Below, piece after piece: positions 32,598-41,559 of a stretch of DNA of 44,245 bases. A program made the position numbers and the translations under genes. Numbering within the stretch: position 1 is the stretch's first letter; each line of letters opens with the position of its first letter. The stretch comes from Equadaptatus sp045642965. Its GTDB lineage: Bacteria; Synergistota; Synergistia; Synergistales; Synergistaceae. The DNA lies in NCBI GenBank assembly GCA_045642965.1, contig JAZUJX010000021.1, forward strand, positions 1-44,245, given 5' to 3'. The notes below the pieces were generated by a model that did no database searches, had not been told where the DNA came from, and saw only the letters and a list, made by a program, of their open reading frames with translations.

Positions 32598-34016
32598 ATG
32601 AGAAGAATTAAGCTGAACGACATAACCCTCAGAGATTACGTTGCAAATCACGGCAATACGCTGAGTTTTAAAGAGGTAGTAGAGATTGCGAAGACGCTTG
32701 ACAAGCTTCGCATTGATACAATTGGATTGCCTACAATAGAAAACGTAAAAGTCGGTTCCCTGCTTATTCACACCATTACCGCTGCCGTTTCATACAGTGT
32801 GGTTTCAATGCCCACAGGAACAACGGACGAATCTTTGAAACTGGCGTGGGATGCCGTATGCGGAGCAAAACATCCTAGGCTCTATCTTGAACTGCCCGTT
32901 TCCACTGTCCAGATGGAATTTATGAGCCACAAACGTCCGGACAAACTGCTTGAGATTATCACCGACATAATCGGCAAAGCCAAAAAACTTTGCAATGACG
33001 TGGAATTTTCCGCGCTTGACGCTACGCGCGCCGATTTTGATTTCATTGTCTCAGCGATAAAGAAAGCAATAGAAGCCGGTGCAAACACCGTTACAATCTG
33101 TGACACTGCCGGAAATATGTTCCCGCAGGAATTTAAGGCGTTTATTGAAAAGCTGTATGAAGCAGTTCCGGAGCTAAAAAACGTATGCCTTGCCGTACGT
33201 TGTGCGGACACGCTTTCCATGGCGGCGGCAAATGTTTTTGCCGCATTCGAATGCGGCGCTGGAGAGGCATGCGTCCTTGCAAACGCAGGTCCTTCTCCGT
33301 CGGCTGAGGAAGTTGTGAAAATTCTTACTGTGCGCAGCGAGCTCTGCGGACTTTCAAGCGGCGTAAAAATGACCGAACTGAACCACGGAATGCAGCAGAT
33401 AGCATGGATAGCACGTTCCAAAAAAACAAAAGAGGAAACAATGTTCAATATAGGAAATGCGGCGGGACAGGGAGAAATTCTGCTGCACGCCGGAGACGAC
33501 CTTCCGACAGTTGCTAAAGCCGTTAAAAAACTCGGTTACGAACTCTCTGACGAAGACATTGCAAAGGTGTTTGAAAGCTTTAACGCAGCAGTTTCAAAAA
33601 AATCTGTCGGTACCAAAGAACTTGAGGCGATTATTGCTTCATCGGCAATGCAGGTACCACCTGTCTACAAGCTTAAAGATTATGTCGTCAACTGCGGAAA
33701 CTGCATAAGCGCGTCTGCCGTGGTTCACATGCTCAGGGACGGCAAAGAGCTGCAGGGAATGGCAGTCGGAGACGGTCCTATAGATGCCGCAATTCTTGCC
33801 ATAGAGCAGATAACGGGACATCACTACGAAGTGGACGATTTCCAGATTCAGGCAGTCACCGAAGGACGTGAAGCCTTCGGTTCAACGCTGATAAAGCTGC
33901 GTTATGAAGGCAGGCTTTATTCGGGAACGGGCATTTCTACAGACATTCTCGGCGCTTCTCTCGGTTCCTACATGAACGCGCTGAACAAGATTGCCTTTGA
34001 GGAGGCGCACAACTAA
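32598..34016 (+). CDS. Divergent 2-isopropylmalate synthase-like (LeuA-like) protein lacking the HxH metal motif
   Basis: The 472-residue protein has the layout of LeuA: a HMGL-like TIM barrel (about 5-280), a linker, and an intact LeuA regulatory/dimer domain (about 355-468, with VGDGPIDAA and GISTDILGASLGSYMNALNK). The barrel keeps LRD (11-13) and CDTAG (168-172). The site that reads HCHND in true synthases reads RCADT here (201-205), so two metal-binding histidines and the Asn are replaced by Arg, Ala and Asp. The LRDGEQ and GxGERAGN-type signatures are also changed (LRDYVA, VLANAGPS). It is therefore unlikely to be a normal isopropylmalate, citramalate or homocitrate synthase. Its stop touches the ATG of the next gene. 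It may be a pseudo-enzyme, a sensor, or an enzyme with new chemistry. Confidence 0.75.
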   Translation: MRRIKLNDITLRDYVANHGNTLSFKEVVEIAKTLDKLRIDTIGLPTIENVKVGSLLIHTITAAVSYSVVSMPTGTTDESLKLAWDAVCGAKHPRLYLELPVSTVQMEFMSHKRPDKLLEIITDIIGKAKKLCNDVEFSALDATRADFDFIVSAIKKAIEAGANTVTICDTAGNMFPQEFKAFIEKLYEAVPELKNVCLAVRCADTLSMAAANVFAAFECGAGEACVLANAGPSPSAEEVVKILTVRSELCGLSSGVKMTELNHGMQQIAWIARSKKTKEETMFNIGNAAGQGEILLHAGDDLPTVAKAVKKLGYELSDEDIAKVFESFNAAVSKKSVGTKELEAIIASSAMQVPPVYKLKDYVVNCGNCISASAVVHMLRDGKELQGMAVGDGPIDAAILAIEQITGHHYEVDDFQIQAVTEGREAFGSTLIKLRYEGRLYSGTGISTDILGASLGSYMNALNKIAFEEAHN

Positions 34017-36542
34017 ATGAAGCTCTCTTTCTCCACCTGCGGCTGGTCGTCAAAAAACTGGACGGAGCTTTGTCTGCTTGCGGCGGAAACAGGCTTTGAC
34101 GGCATTGAAATTCATGAGCAGTGGCAGCCGGTTTATTCCGGAAGCAAGCTGCTGGAACCTGCCGTGACAAATGCCGCCTACAGGGAGCTGCTTGAAAAAA
34201 AGCTGACGATACCCTGTCTTGACCTGCACTGCGACATCGCAGACGCGTCAAAGAAAAAAGAAACGCTGAAAACAGTTTCAGACGCGCTTACTGCCGCCAA
34301 AAAACTTCATGTGCCCAATCTGCGTCTTGCCGCGTACAGCTGCGGAGAAAATACGGATGCAGCCGTATCGGAGATTATTGCAGAGCTGCTGCCGGAAGCA
34401 AAACAGACAGGCGTTGCCCTGCTTGTTGAAACAATAGGCGCGTACGCTGATACCGTACGGCTTTGCGCCCTGCTGGACTCCTTTGCGGATGACAGGCTTG
34501 GCGCGGTATGGGATATTAACCACACGTGCCGCGATGCCGGCGAGCGTCCTGCCGACACGGTAAAACGTCTCGGTGCCTACATTAAACACGTTCATCTGAA
34601 AGATTCCTCTGCGGCTGAAAACGGAGAAATTATATACAATCTGATAGGCGAGGGCACGCTCCCGATAGGAGACGTTATGCGCGCTCTCTACTCCATAAAC
34701 TATGACGGCTTTATCTCGCTGGAGTGGAAACCGTTCTGGGACGAAACGGAGCTTGAGCTTGAGCTTGTCGCGCTGCATTTTATAAACCACATTAAAAAAT
34801 ACGGCGACACGGCACGACAGACAAAAAAGCTGCGTCTTTACGAGAACAAGACTGGCACGGGCAAATTCCCCTGGCAGAAAGACAAACTTATAGACTGTAC
34901 CTTTGGCAGGGTGCTCGACAAAATGGTCGAAGAATTTCCCGACCAGTACGCATTCAAATACACAACGCTCGATTACACGCGCACCTACGGGGAATTCCGC
35001 GAAGACGTGGACGAATTCGCGCGTGTGCTTGTTTCGCTCGGGGTAAAGCCCGGCAGCCACGTTGCAGTCTGGGCGACAAACCTTCCGCAGTGGTACATCA
35101 CCTTCTGGGCTGCCGTAAAAATTGGTGCTGTGCTCGTTTCTGTCAACACGGCGTACAAAATAGCGGAAGCGGAATATCTTTTCCGCCAGTCGGATACGCA
35201 CACGCTTGTTATGATTGAAGGCTACAAGGATTCAAACTACAAAGAAATTATGCAGGAGCTTTGTCCGGAGCTTGCGGCAACAAAGCCCGGCGAGCCTCTT
35301 GCCGCGAAACGGCTTCCGTTCCTGCGCAACATAATCACCGTCGGTTTCCGCATGAACGGCGCGCTGACCTGGGAAGAGTCGCTTGAACGCGCTGAGCTCG
35401 TACCTCAGGAAGAAATACAGCGCATGGCAAACGCGGTCAACGTACATGACGTCTGCAATATGCAGTACACGTCGGGAACCACGGGCTTCCCCAAGGGAGT
35501 CATGCTTACGCACTACAACGTGGTCAACAACGGCAAATGCATAGGCGACAGAATGGACCTCTCCACGGCAGACCGCATGATGATACAGGTTCCCATGTTC
35601 CACTGCTTCGGAATGGTGCTGGCAATGACCGCCTCCATGACGCACGGCGCGACACTTTCGCCGCTGCCCTACTTCTCCACGCGCGCGTCGCTTGCCTGTA
35701 TCAACCAGGAAAAAATCACCTGCTTCCACGGTGTTCCGACAATGTTTATAGCAATGCTGGAGCACCCTGACTTTGAAAAAACAGACTTCAGCTTCATACG
35801 CACCGGAATTATGGCGGGAAGCCCCTGCCCGATTTCGAAAATGCGCGACGTTGTAGACAAAATGAACATGAAAGAAATTACGATAGTCTACGGCGAAACG
35901 GAAGCATCCCCCGGCTGTACCATGTCGGCGGCAGATGACCCTCTTGAAGTTCGTGTAGCCACTGTCGGCAAACCGCTTCCCGAAATAGAATGCCGCATAG
36001 TAAATCCTGCAACGGGAGAACCGCTTCCCGACGGCGAAACGGGAGAATTCGTTGCTCGCGGCTACAACATAATGAAGGGCTATTACAAAATGCCGGAAGC
36101 AACGGCGGAAGCCGTTGACGAGGAAGGCTGGCTGCACACGGGCGACCTTGCCTGCCGCACGCCGGAGGGCAATTACCGGATTACGGGCAGACTGAAAGAT
36201 ATGATTATCCGCGGCGGAGAAAATATTTATCCGAAAGAAATAGAGGAATTCCTCTATACGCATCCAAAAGTCAAAGACGTGCAGGTCATCGGCGTTCCTG
36301 ACGAAGGGCTTGGCGAAGAAATCATGGCGTGCATAATCCTTAAAGAGGGTGCTGAAGCAACGGAAGAAGAAATCAAAAAATACGTTGCGGCGCACATGGC
36401 AAAACACAAGGTTCCGCGTTACGTCAGCTTCATGACAGAATTTCCGATGAATGTCGCCGGAAAAATACTGAAATACCAGATGCGCAAAGACGCTGTTGAA
36501 AAGCTCGGACTTGAAAAAGCAGCCGGAATAAAAACAGCATAA
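34017..36542 (+). CDS. Fusion: xylose isomerase-like TIM barrel plus AMP-forming acyl-CoA synthetase
   Basis: Residues 1 to about 265 form a sugar-phosphate isomerase/AP endonuclease 2-like barrel with the probable metal ligands present: Glu138 (LLVETIG), Asp166 and His169 (WDINHT), His193 (HVHLKD) and Glu236 (SLEWKP). Residues about 285-841 are an adenylate-forming ligase with the ATP loop YTSGTTGFPKG (484-494), then YGETEASPG, HTGDL, GRLKDMIIRGGENIYPKEIEEFL-type hinge sequence and the catalytic lysine in GKILKYQ near the end. Both halves look active. The ligase resembles medium/long-chain or aryl acyl-CoA synthetases. The substrate is unknown, and the barrel may prepare it. The ATG directly follows the LeuA-like stop, implying coupled translation and a joint role. 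Confidence 0.85.
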   Translation: MKLSFSTCGWSSKNWTELCLLAAETGFDGIEIHEQWQPVYSGSKLLEPAVTNAAYRELLEKKLTIPCLDLHCDIADASKKKETLKTVSDALTAAKKLHVPNLRLAAYSCGENTDAAVSEIIAELLPEAKQTGVALLVETIGAYADTVRLCALLDSFADDRLGAVWDINHTCRDAGERPADTVKRLGAYIKHVHLKDSSAAENGEIIYNLIGEGTLPIGDVMRALYSINYDGFISLEWKPFWDETELELELVALHFINHIKKYGDTARQTKKLRLYENKTGTGKFPWQKDKLIDCTFGRVLDKMVEEFPDQYAFKYTTLDYTRTYGEFREDVDEFARVLVSLGVKPGSHVAVWATNLPQWYITFWAAVKIGAVLVSVNTAYKIAEAEYLFRQSDTHTLVMIEGYKDSNYKEIMQELCPELAATKPGEPLAAKRLPFLRNIITVGFRMNGALTWEESLERAELVPQEEIQRMANAVNVHDVCNMQYTSGTTGFPKGVMLTHYNVVNNGKCIGDRMDLSTADRMMIQVPMFHCFGMVLAMTASMTHGATLSPLPYFSTRASLACINQEKITCFHGVPTMFIAMLEHPDFEKTDFSFIRTGIMAGSPCPISKMRDVVDKMNMKEITIVYGETEASPGCTMSAADDPLEVRVATVGKPLPEIECRIVNPATGEPLPDGETGEFVARGYNIMKGYYKMPEATAEAVDEEGWLHTGDLACRTPEGNYRITGRLKDMIIRGGENIYPKEIEEFLYTHPKVKDVQVIGVPDEGLGEEIMACIILKEGAEATEEEIKKYVAAHMAKHKVPRYVSFMTEFPMNVAGKILKYQMRKDAVEKLGLEKAAGIKTA

Positions 36543-36592
36543 TTCATATAAAACAAATTGCCAAAAAATAAAACGCCCGAGAGGTGACAGAC

Positions 36593-39500
36593 ATGAAACG
36601 GAACAGAGAACTTGCCGTAATGGACGGAAACGAGGCTGCAGCATACATAGCCTACGCATTTACTGAAATCGCAGCCATATACCCCATAACACCATCTTCG
36701 CCGATGGCGGAAAAAACTGACGTATGGTCGGCAAACGGAAAGAAAAATATTTTCGGCCAGCCGGTCACGCTTGTTGAAATGCAGTCGGAGGCAGGCGCAA
36801 TAGGCGCCGTTCACGGAGCTCTTGAAACAGGCGCCCTTGCAACGAGTTTTACGTCATCGCAGGGGCTTATGCTTATGATACCTGTCATGCACCGCATTTC
36901 AGGACAGCGCCATCCTGCGGTTCTCCACGTTGCAGCGCGGACTGTCGGCACTCATGCGATGTCGATTTTCGGCGACCATTCCGACGTCATGAACTGCCGC
37001 CAGACAGGCTGGGCGCAGCTCTGCTCAGGTTCCGTGCAGGAAGTCATGGACCTTGCGGCGGTTGCCCATCTTGCGGCAGTTAAAGGCCGCATACCGTTCA
37101 TGCACTTCTTTGACGGATTCCGTACCTCTCACGAAATAGACAAAATTGAAAAACTGGAATATTCCGAGCTTGCACCGCTGCTTGACCGCGAAGCGCTTGC
37201 GCTGTGGCGTGCCAACGCGCTGAATCCGGAACACCCCGTGCTTCGCAGCACTGTTCAGAACCCTGACGTTTATTTCCAGGTGCGCGAAGCAAACAACCGC
37301 TTCTACGACGAGCTTCCCGACATAGTGGAAGACTATCTTGCGCAGATAAGCGACATCACGGGGCGCGAATACCACCTCTTCAACTACTACGGAGACCCGC
37401 TTGCGGAAGACGTCATCGTCGCCATGGGCTCTGTTTCCTCAACAATCAAAGAAACAGTTGACTGGCTTAACTCAAAGGGACGCCGCGTCGGCTTCCTCCA
37501 GGTTCACCTCTACCGTCCGTTCTCAATACGCCACTTTATTGAAGCGCTCCCGAACAGCACGCAGCGCATAGCCGTTCTCGACCGCTGCAAAGAAATGGGC
37601 GCAGCCCGCCAGCCGCTCTATCAGGACGTATGCGCCGCGTTTAACGGAACAGGGCTTATGGTGGACATAATCGGCGGACACTACGGACTTTCCTCAAAAG
37701 ACACAGACCCGGCGCAGATAATCGCAGTCTATGACAACCTTGCGGCGCCAAGACCCAAAAACGGCTTCACAATCGGCATAGAAGATGATATCACGGGACA
37801 TTCCCTTGACAGCCATTACGCTGTATATCCCGACGCGCCGAAGCAGCACAGCTTCAAATTCTGGGGACTGGGCGGCGACGGAACCGTAGGCGCAAACAAA
37901 AACACGGTGGACATAATCGCTGACAACACGGACAAATACGGACAGGCTTATTTTGAATATGATGCCAAAAAATCGCTCGGCGTCACAATCTCGCACCTGC
38001 GCTTCAGCGACGAACCTATACGCTCAGCGTACCTTGTCCGTCAGGCAGACTTCGTTGCGGCGCACAACAAAGCCTACGTGCTCCAGGACTTTGACGTTGC
38101 AGGCGAGCTCCGTTACGGAGGCACCTTCCTGCTCAACTGCAGCTGGAAATCTGAAGAACTCGACAAAATGCTCCCTGCGAAAGTCAAACGCACCCTTGCG
38201 GAGCGCAGAGCGCAGTTCTACATAATAGACGCGACGGAAATCGCGCAGCGCCACGGACTCGGAAATCACGTCAACATACCGCTTCAGTCGGCATTCTTCC
38301 ACCTTGCGGACGTAATACCGGTTGAAAAAGCGGTTGAATACATGAAAAAAGCTATTGAAAAAACCTACTTTGCCAAAGGCGACAAAGTCATAGCGCAAAA
38401 CATTGCCGCAATCGAAGACGGCGGCAAATGCCTTGTTAAGGTTGAAATTCCCGAAAGCTGGAAAACAGCGGAAGACGTGCCTGCTCCACGCAGTAAAGAC
38501 AGCGTTCCTCCGATAGTCCGCAATATGCTTGACCCAATTAACGTTCAGAAAGGCGACAAGCTGCCGGTCAGCACATTCCTCGGCTATGAAGACGGAACAA
38601 TAGAGCTCGGGCTCACGGCATACGAAAAACGCTGCGTTGCAACGCAGGTGCCTGAATGGGATCTTGAAAAATGTATCCAGTGCAACCGCTGCTCGCTCGT
38701 CTGTCCGCACGCTGCAATCCGTCCGTATCTTCTTAATGAAGAAGAAGCGGCAAATGCTCCTGCCGGAATGCTTAAGAAAAAGGCACTCGGCAAATTACCT
38801 GACATGCAGTTCTCCCTGCTGATAAGCAAAGAAGACTGCACAGGCTGCGGAAGCTGTGCCGCCTCATGTCCGGCGAAAGAAAAAGCGCTGAAAATGATAC
38901 CGTTCGGCGAATCAAAATCAACTCAGGAAGAATGGCAGTACGGACTTAATCTGTCTGACAAAAACGTACCTGACCGTTACACGGTGAAAAACAGCCAGTT
39001 CTACACGCCGCTGCTTGAATTTTCCGCCGCGTGTGCAGGCTGCGGCGAGACGCCGTATGCCAAGCTTCTGACGCAGCTCTTCGGCGAACGCGTCTACTGG
39101 GCAAACGCAACGGGCTGTTCGCAGGCCTGGGGCGGTGCAATGCCCGGCATACCCTACACTAAAAACAAACAGGGCTGCGGACCTGCATGGAGTAACTCCC
39201 TTTTTGAAGACAACGCCGAATTCTGTCTCGGCATGAGCCTGTCCGTCCGCCAGCAGAGAGACGCGCAGAAGCTGAGAGCAGACAGACTGCTTGAGCTCGG
39301 CGGAAACGCACCCGAAAAAGAAATTAAGGAATGGCTTGACGCTTTTGACAAATTCGAACAGTCAAAGGCAGCAGGCGACAGGCTTGCGGAAGCGCTTGAA
39401 GCAAAGCTTGGAACGCTTGACGGCGAAAGCAGACAGCTTGCCGAAGAAATGCTTCTGAACAAAGACCAGTTTTCAAAGAAAACCTTCTGGATGTATGGAG

Positions 39501-40117
39501 GCGATGGCTGGGCGTATGACATAGGCTTCGGCGGACTTGACCACGTGCTTGCAAGCGGACAGAACGTCAACGTATTTATAGTTGACACGGAAGTCTACTC
39601 CAACACGGGCGGACAGTCGTCAAAAGCAACGCCTCTCGGCGCTGTTGCCCAGTTCTGTAAATCCGGCAAAGTCACGGGCAAAAAAGATCTGGGCGCGATA
39701 TTCATGACCTATGGCAGCGTCTACGTTGCCCAGGTTGCAATGGGCGCAGACCCTGCGCAGCTTGTGAAAGCGATAAAAGAAGCGGAAGAATACGACGGAC
39801 CTTCAATAATCATCTCCTATGCGCCCTGCGTTGCACACGGCATAGTGCGCGGCATGAGCAGCACGCAGGAAGAAATGAAACGTGCCGTTGAAGCAGGCTA
39901 CTGGACGCTTTACCGCTACAACCCGCAGCTTGAACAGCCGCTGACGATAGACTCAAAAGCTCCCGTTCTGCCCTACGAGGAATTCCTTGACGGCGAAGTG
40001 CGCTACAACTCCCTGAAGCGCACCTTCCCCGACAACGCGGAAAAGTTCTTCAAAAAAGCAGCGGAAGACGCGGCGAAGAAATACGAAAAATACGCGAAAA
40101 TGGAAAAGAACCAGTAA
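36593..40117 (+). CDS. nifJ: Pyruvate:ferredoxin (flavodoxin) oxidoreductase
   Basis: This enzyme splits pyruvate (or a related 2-oxo acid) with CoA into acetyl-CoA and CO2 and reduces ferredoxin, the central energy step of many anaerobes. The single chain of 1174 residues contains all domains: the N-terminal pyruvate site (YPITPSSPMAE, about 30-40), the gamma and CoA-binding parts, two [4Fe-4S] motifs CIQCNRCSLVCP (about 690) and CTGCGSCAASCP (about 750), the ThDP domain with CAGCGETPYAKL and GDGWAYDIGFGGLDHV, and the typical VYSNTGGQSSKATP. ATG 36593 with GAGAGG upstream is chosen over a GTG three codons earlier. It lies 50 bases after the acyl-CoA synthetase fusion and ends at a strong terminator. 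Confidence 0.96.
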   Translation: MKRNRELAVMDGNEAAAYIAYAFTEIAAIYPITPSSPMAEKTDVWSANGKKNIFGQPVTLVEMQSEAGAIGAVHGALETGALATSFTSSQGLMLMIPVMHRISGQRHPAVLHVAARTVGTHAMSIFGDHSDVMNCRQTGWAQLCSGSVQEVMDLAAVAHLAAVKGRIPFMHFFDGFRTSHEIDKIEKLEYSELAPLLDREALALWRANALNPEHPVLRSTVQNPDVYFQVREANNRFYDELPDIVEDYLAQISDITGREYHLFNYYGDPLAEDVIVAMGSVSSTIKETVDWLNSKGRRVGFLQVHLYRPFSIRHFIEALPNSTQRIAVLDRCKEMGAARQPLYQDVCAAFNGTGLMVDIIGGHYGLSSKDTDPAQIIAVYDNLAAPRPKNGFTIGIEDDITGHSLDSHYAVYPDAPKQHSFKFWGLGGDGTVGANKNTVDIIADNTDKYGQAYFEYDAKKSLGVTISHLRFSDEPIRSAYLVRQADFVAAHNKAYVLQDFDVAGELRYGGTFLLNCSWKSEELDKMLPAKVKRTLAERRAQFYIIDATEIAQRHGLGNHVNIPLQSAFFHLADVIPVEKAVEYMKKAIEKTYFAKGDKVIAQNIAAIEDGGKCLVKVEIPESWKTAEDVPAPRSKDSVPPIVRNMLDPINVQKGDKLPVSTFLGYEDGTIELGLTAYEKRCVATQVPEWDLEKCIQCNRCSLVCPHAAIRPYLLNEEEAANAPAGMLKKKALGKLPDMQFSLLISKEDCTGCGSCAASCPAKEKALKMIPFGESKSTQEEWQYGLNLSDKNVPDRYTVKNSQFYTPLLEFSAACAGCGETPYAKLLTQLFGERVYWANATGCSQAWGGAMPGIPYTKNKQGCGPAWSNSLFEDNAEFCLGMSLSVRQQRDAQKLRADRLLELGGNAPEKEIKEWLDAFDKFEQSKAAGDRLAEALEAKLGTLDGESRQLAEEMLLNKDQFSKKTFWMYGGDGWAYDIGFGGLDHVLASGQNVNVFIVDTEVYSNTGGQSSKATPLGAVAQFCKSGKVTGKKDLGAIFMTYGSVYVAQVAMGADPAQLVKAIKEAEEYDGPSIIISYAPCVAHGIVRGMSSTQEEMKRAVEAGYWTLYRYNPQLEQPLTIDSKAPVLPYEEFLDGEVRYNSLKRTFPDNAEKFFKKAAEDAAKKYEKYAKMEKNQ

Positions 40118-40146
40118 AGCGTCAAAGAATATACAAAACCTGTATT

Positions 40147-40176
40147 AAAAAATCTCCCCGAACGGGGAGATTTTTT
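40147..40176 (+). terminator. Intrinsic terminator after the pyruvate:ferredoxin oxidoreductase gene
   Basis: A 13-bp perfect stem (40147-40159 with 40164-40176) and GAAC tetraloop, whose 3' arm ends in six T. Very strong and possibly bidirectional. Confidence 0.93.
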
Positions 40177-40373
40177 ATTGCGGCAGTGTCCTGCTAAATA
40201 ATCTAAACGCACATAAACATTGATAAATACTAAACGAATCATGTTTTTACAAGCAGATTGCAGTAGAAAATATGCCGAATATAATGCGTATTAAGATATT
40301 GACCATCCCTGATTATCTTTTTTGAAAATCTTCAAACTTCAGCCTTTCATACACTGTTTTTTGTGGTAAAATT

Positions 40374-40382
40374 ATCTGCGTT
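40374..40382 (+). promoter_or_regulatory. Extended -10 promoter of the thioesterase gene
   Basis: TGGTAAAAT (TG, G, TAAAAT) lies 26 bases before the ATG at 40409. No good -35 is seen at the standard distance. Confidence 0.4.
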
Positions 40383-40408
40383 CCAAGTTTAGAAAGGATG
40401 CTTTACCA

Positions 40409-40816
40409 ATGCTGCGACCGGGTTTACAGTGTACAGAAGAATTTACGGTAACGGAAACAATGACGGCCGAGAACATTGGAAGCGGAACACTCAACGTTCT
40501 TGCTACTCCGGTTCTCGTTTCCTTTATGGAAAAGAGTGCATGGAAAAGTGTAGCCGGTGTGCTTTCCGAAAACCAGACAACGGTTGGGAGCGGTCTTGAA
40601 ATAGTTCACTCCTCTCCGACACCGGTCGGAATGAAAGTCAGATGCGAAAGCGAACTGCGTCACGTTGACGGAAAAAACCTGCTCTTTATCATAACGGCTT
40701 ATGATGAAGCAGGCGAAATCGCGAGAGCGAAACATGAACGTTACATAGTTGACAGTGAACAGTTCCTCACAAAAGTCACATTAAAACTTGAAGAGCTGCA
40801 GAAAAACGGCAGATAG
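40409..40816 (+). CDS. FlK-like acyl-CoA thioesterase (hotdog fold)
   Basis: The 135-residue protein fits the fluoroacetyl-CoA thioesterase-like family (COG5496). The hallmark segments are LATPVLVSFMEKSAW (about 31-45) and TTVGSGLEIVHSSPTPVG (about 57-74). These give the family catalytic set Thr33, Glu41 and His67. Members hydrolyse small acyl-CoAs. Few make fluoroacetate-specific enzymes, so the substrate here is open. It has AAAGGA ahead of the ATG, its own promoter and terminator, and follows the acyl-CoA-forming genes upstream, so it could drain an acyl-CoA made there. Confidence 0.85.
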   Translation: MLRPGLQCTEEFTVTETMTAENIGSGTLNVLATPVLVSFMEKSAWKSVAGVLSENQTTVGSGLEIVHSSPTPVGMKVRCESELRHVDGKNLLFIITAYDEAGEIARAKHERYIVDSEQFLTKVTLKLEELQKNGR

Positions 40817-40853
40817 AATCCTGCAGCGTAAATAAACAAAACATGATGTACAG

Positions 40854-40882
40854 GCGGCCATATTCACGGCCGCTGTTTTTTT
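40854..40882 (+). terminator. Intrinsic terminator after the thioesterase gene
   Basis: GCGGCC (40854-40859) pairs with GGCCGC (40868-40873) around an 8-base loop, followed by TGTTTTTTTG. A standard rho-independent terminator. Confidence 0.8.
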
Positions 40883-41559
40883 GCCAAAAGCATCGCAGTA
40901 ATTTTTATATTATATATAGAAGGAAAAAATACGGAAAAAATTACCTGAAAAAGTTTGCTTGAAAACAATCCCTTACAGAACCTTAGCGGCTTGTTGAGAA
41001 ACATTCACTTGTAAAACTTATAAAGCCTGTAAAAATTTTTAAGCACTGTGAAACAAAAGCAGGTTTTTTGAAAAAGATCTTCCTTAAACAAACCTTATAC
41101 AGAATTTCGTAATGTCTGAGTATCAAAATTGAAGTGTGAGCACACCTGAAAAAATATAAATTCTCTTTCGTACACTCCGGGGTTTTGCGAAATTCAATCC
41201 GGCGGGAAAAGTCCGTTTTTGATCTCCGAAGTATATACAGCGTCTGTCGTTGAAAATTGCCGAAGCGTGTGACAGTGCGCTCCGGCAGTTTTGTATAAAA
41301 ATATTTTCCGCTGCAGAAAAGTGTTAGAAAGAGAAAAACAGCTAAGCAAAGACAGAATTGCAAAATTATTGGTCAATAAAAATCAATAGTATTGTACGTA
41401 ACTGTCAGGGTAGGAAATTACGGCTGCTTTTTATCGGGCTGTACCGCAAATCTGCCGGCATGAAATTAAGTATTTTTACTCTATCCTCATAAAACAGCTT
41501 TGATAAACTGTTCTATAATATAGGAAGGAAAAATAAAGATACAGAACAGGGGCGTAAGA
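40883..41559. other. AT-rich intergenic region without a convincing gene
   Basis: About 680 bases. A minus-strand frame at 40983-41363 (126 codons) has a hydrophobic start but an unnatural composition and no clear ribosome site or domain. The only notable item is a 37-base motif at 41361-41397 that resembles 1857-1893. A TATAAT at 41514-41519 may be the -10 of the following gene. Confidence 0.45.
41361..41397. repeat. 37-base motif, copy B
   Basis: Partner of the motif at 1857-1893. It includes ATTGGTCAATAAAAATCAAT, a loose inverted repeat of ATTG and CAAT. Role unknown. Confidence 0.4.

Noticed and set aside
35232..36659. Minus-strand 475-codon frame opposite the synthetase fusion
   Set aside because: The antisense product is rich in Cys, Phe, His and Arg, typical of a shadow frame. 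The plus strand has all acyl-CoA synthetase motifs.
41209..41235. GAAAAGTCCG string resembling part of RNase P RNA
   Set aside because: The rest of the RNase P core (the other conserved regions) is absent nearby.
40983..41363. Minus-strand 126-codon frame with a hydrophobic start
   Set aside because: The start could look like a signal peptide, but the rest has no recognisable family, repeats or good ribosome site, and overlapping short frames look equally good.
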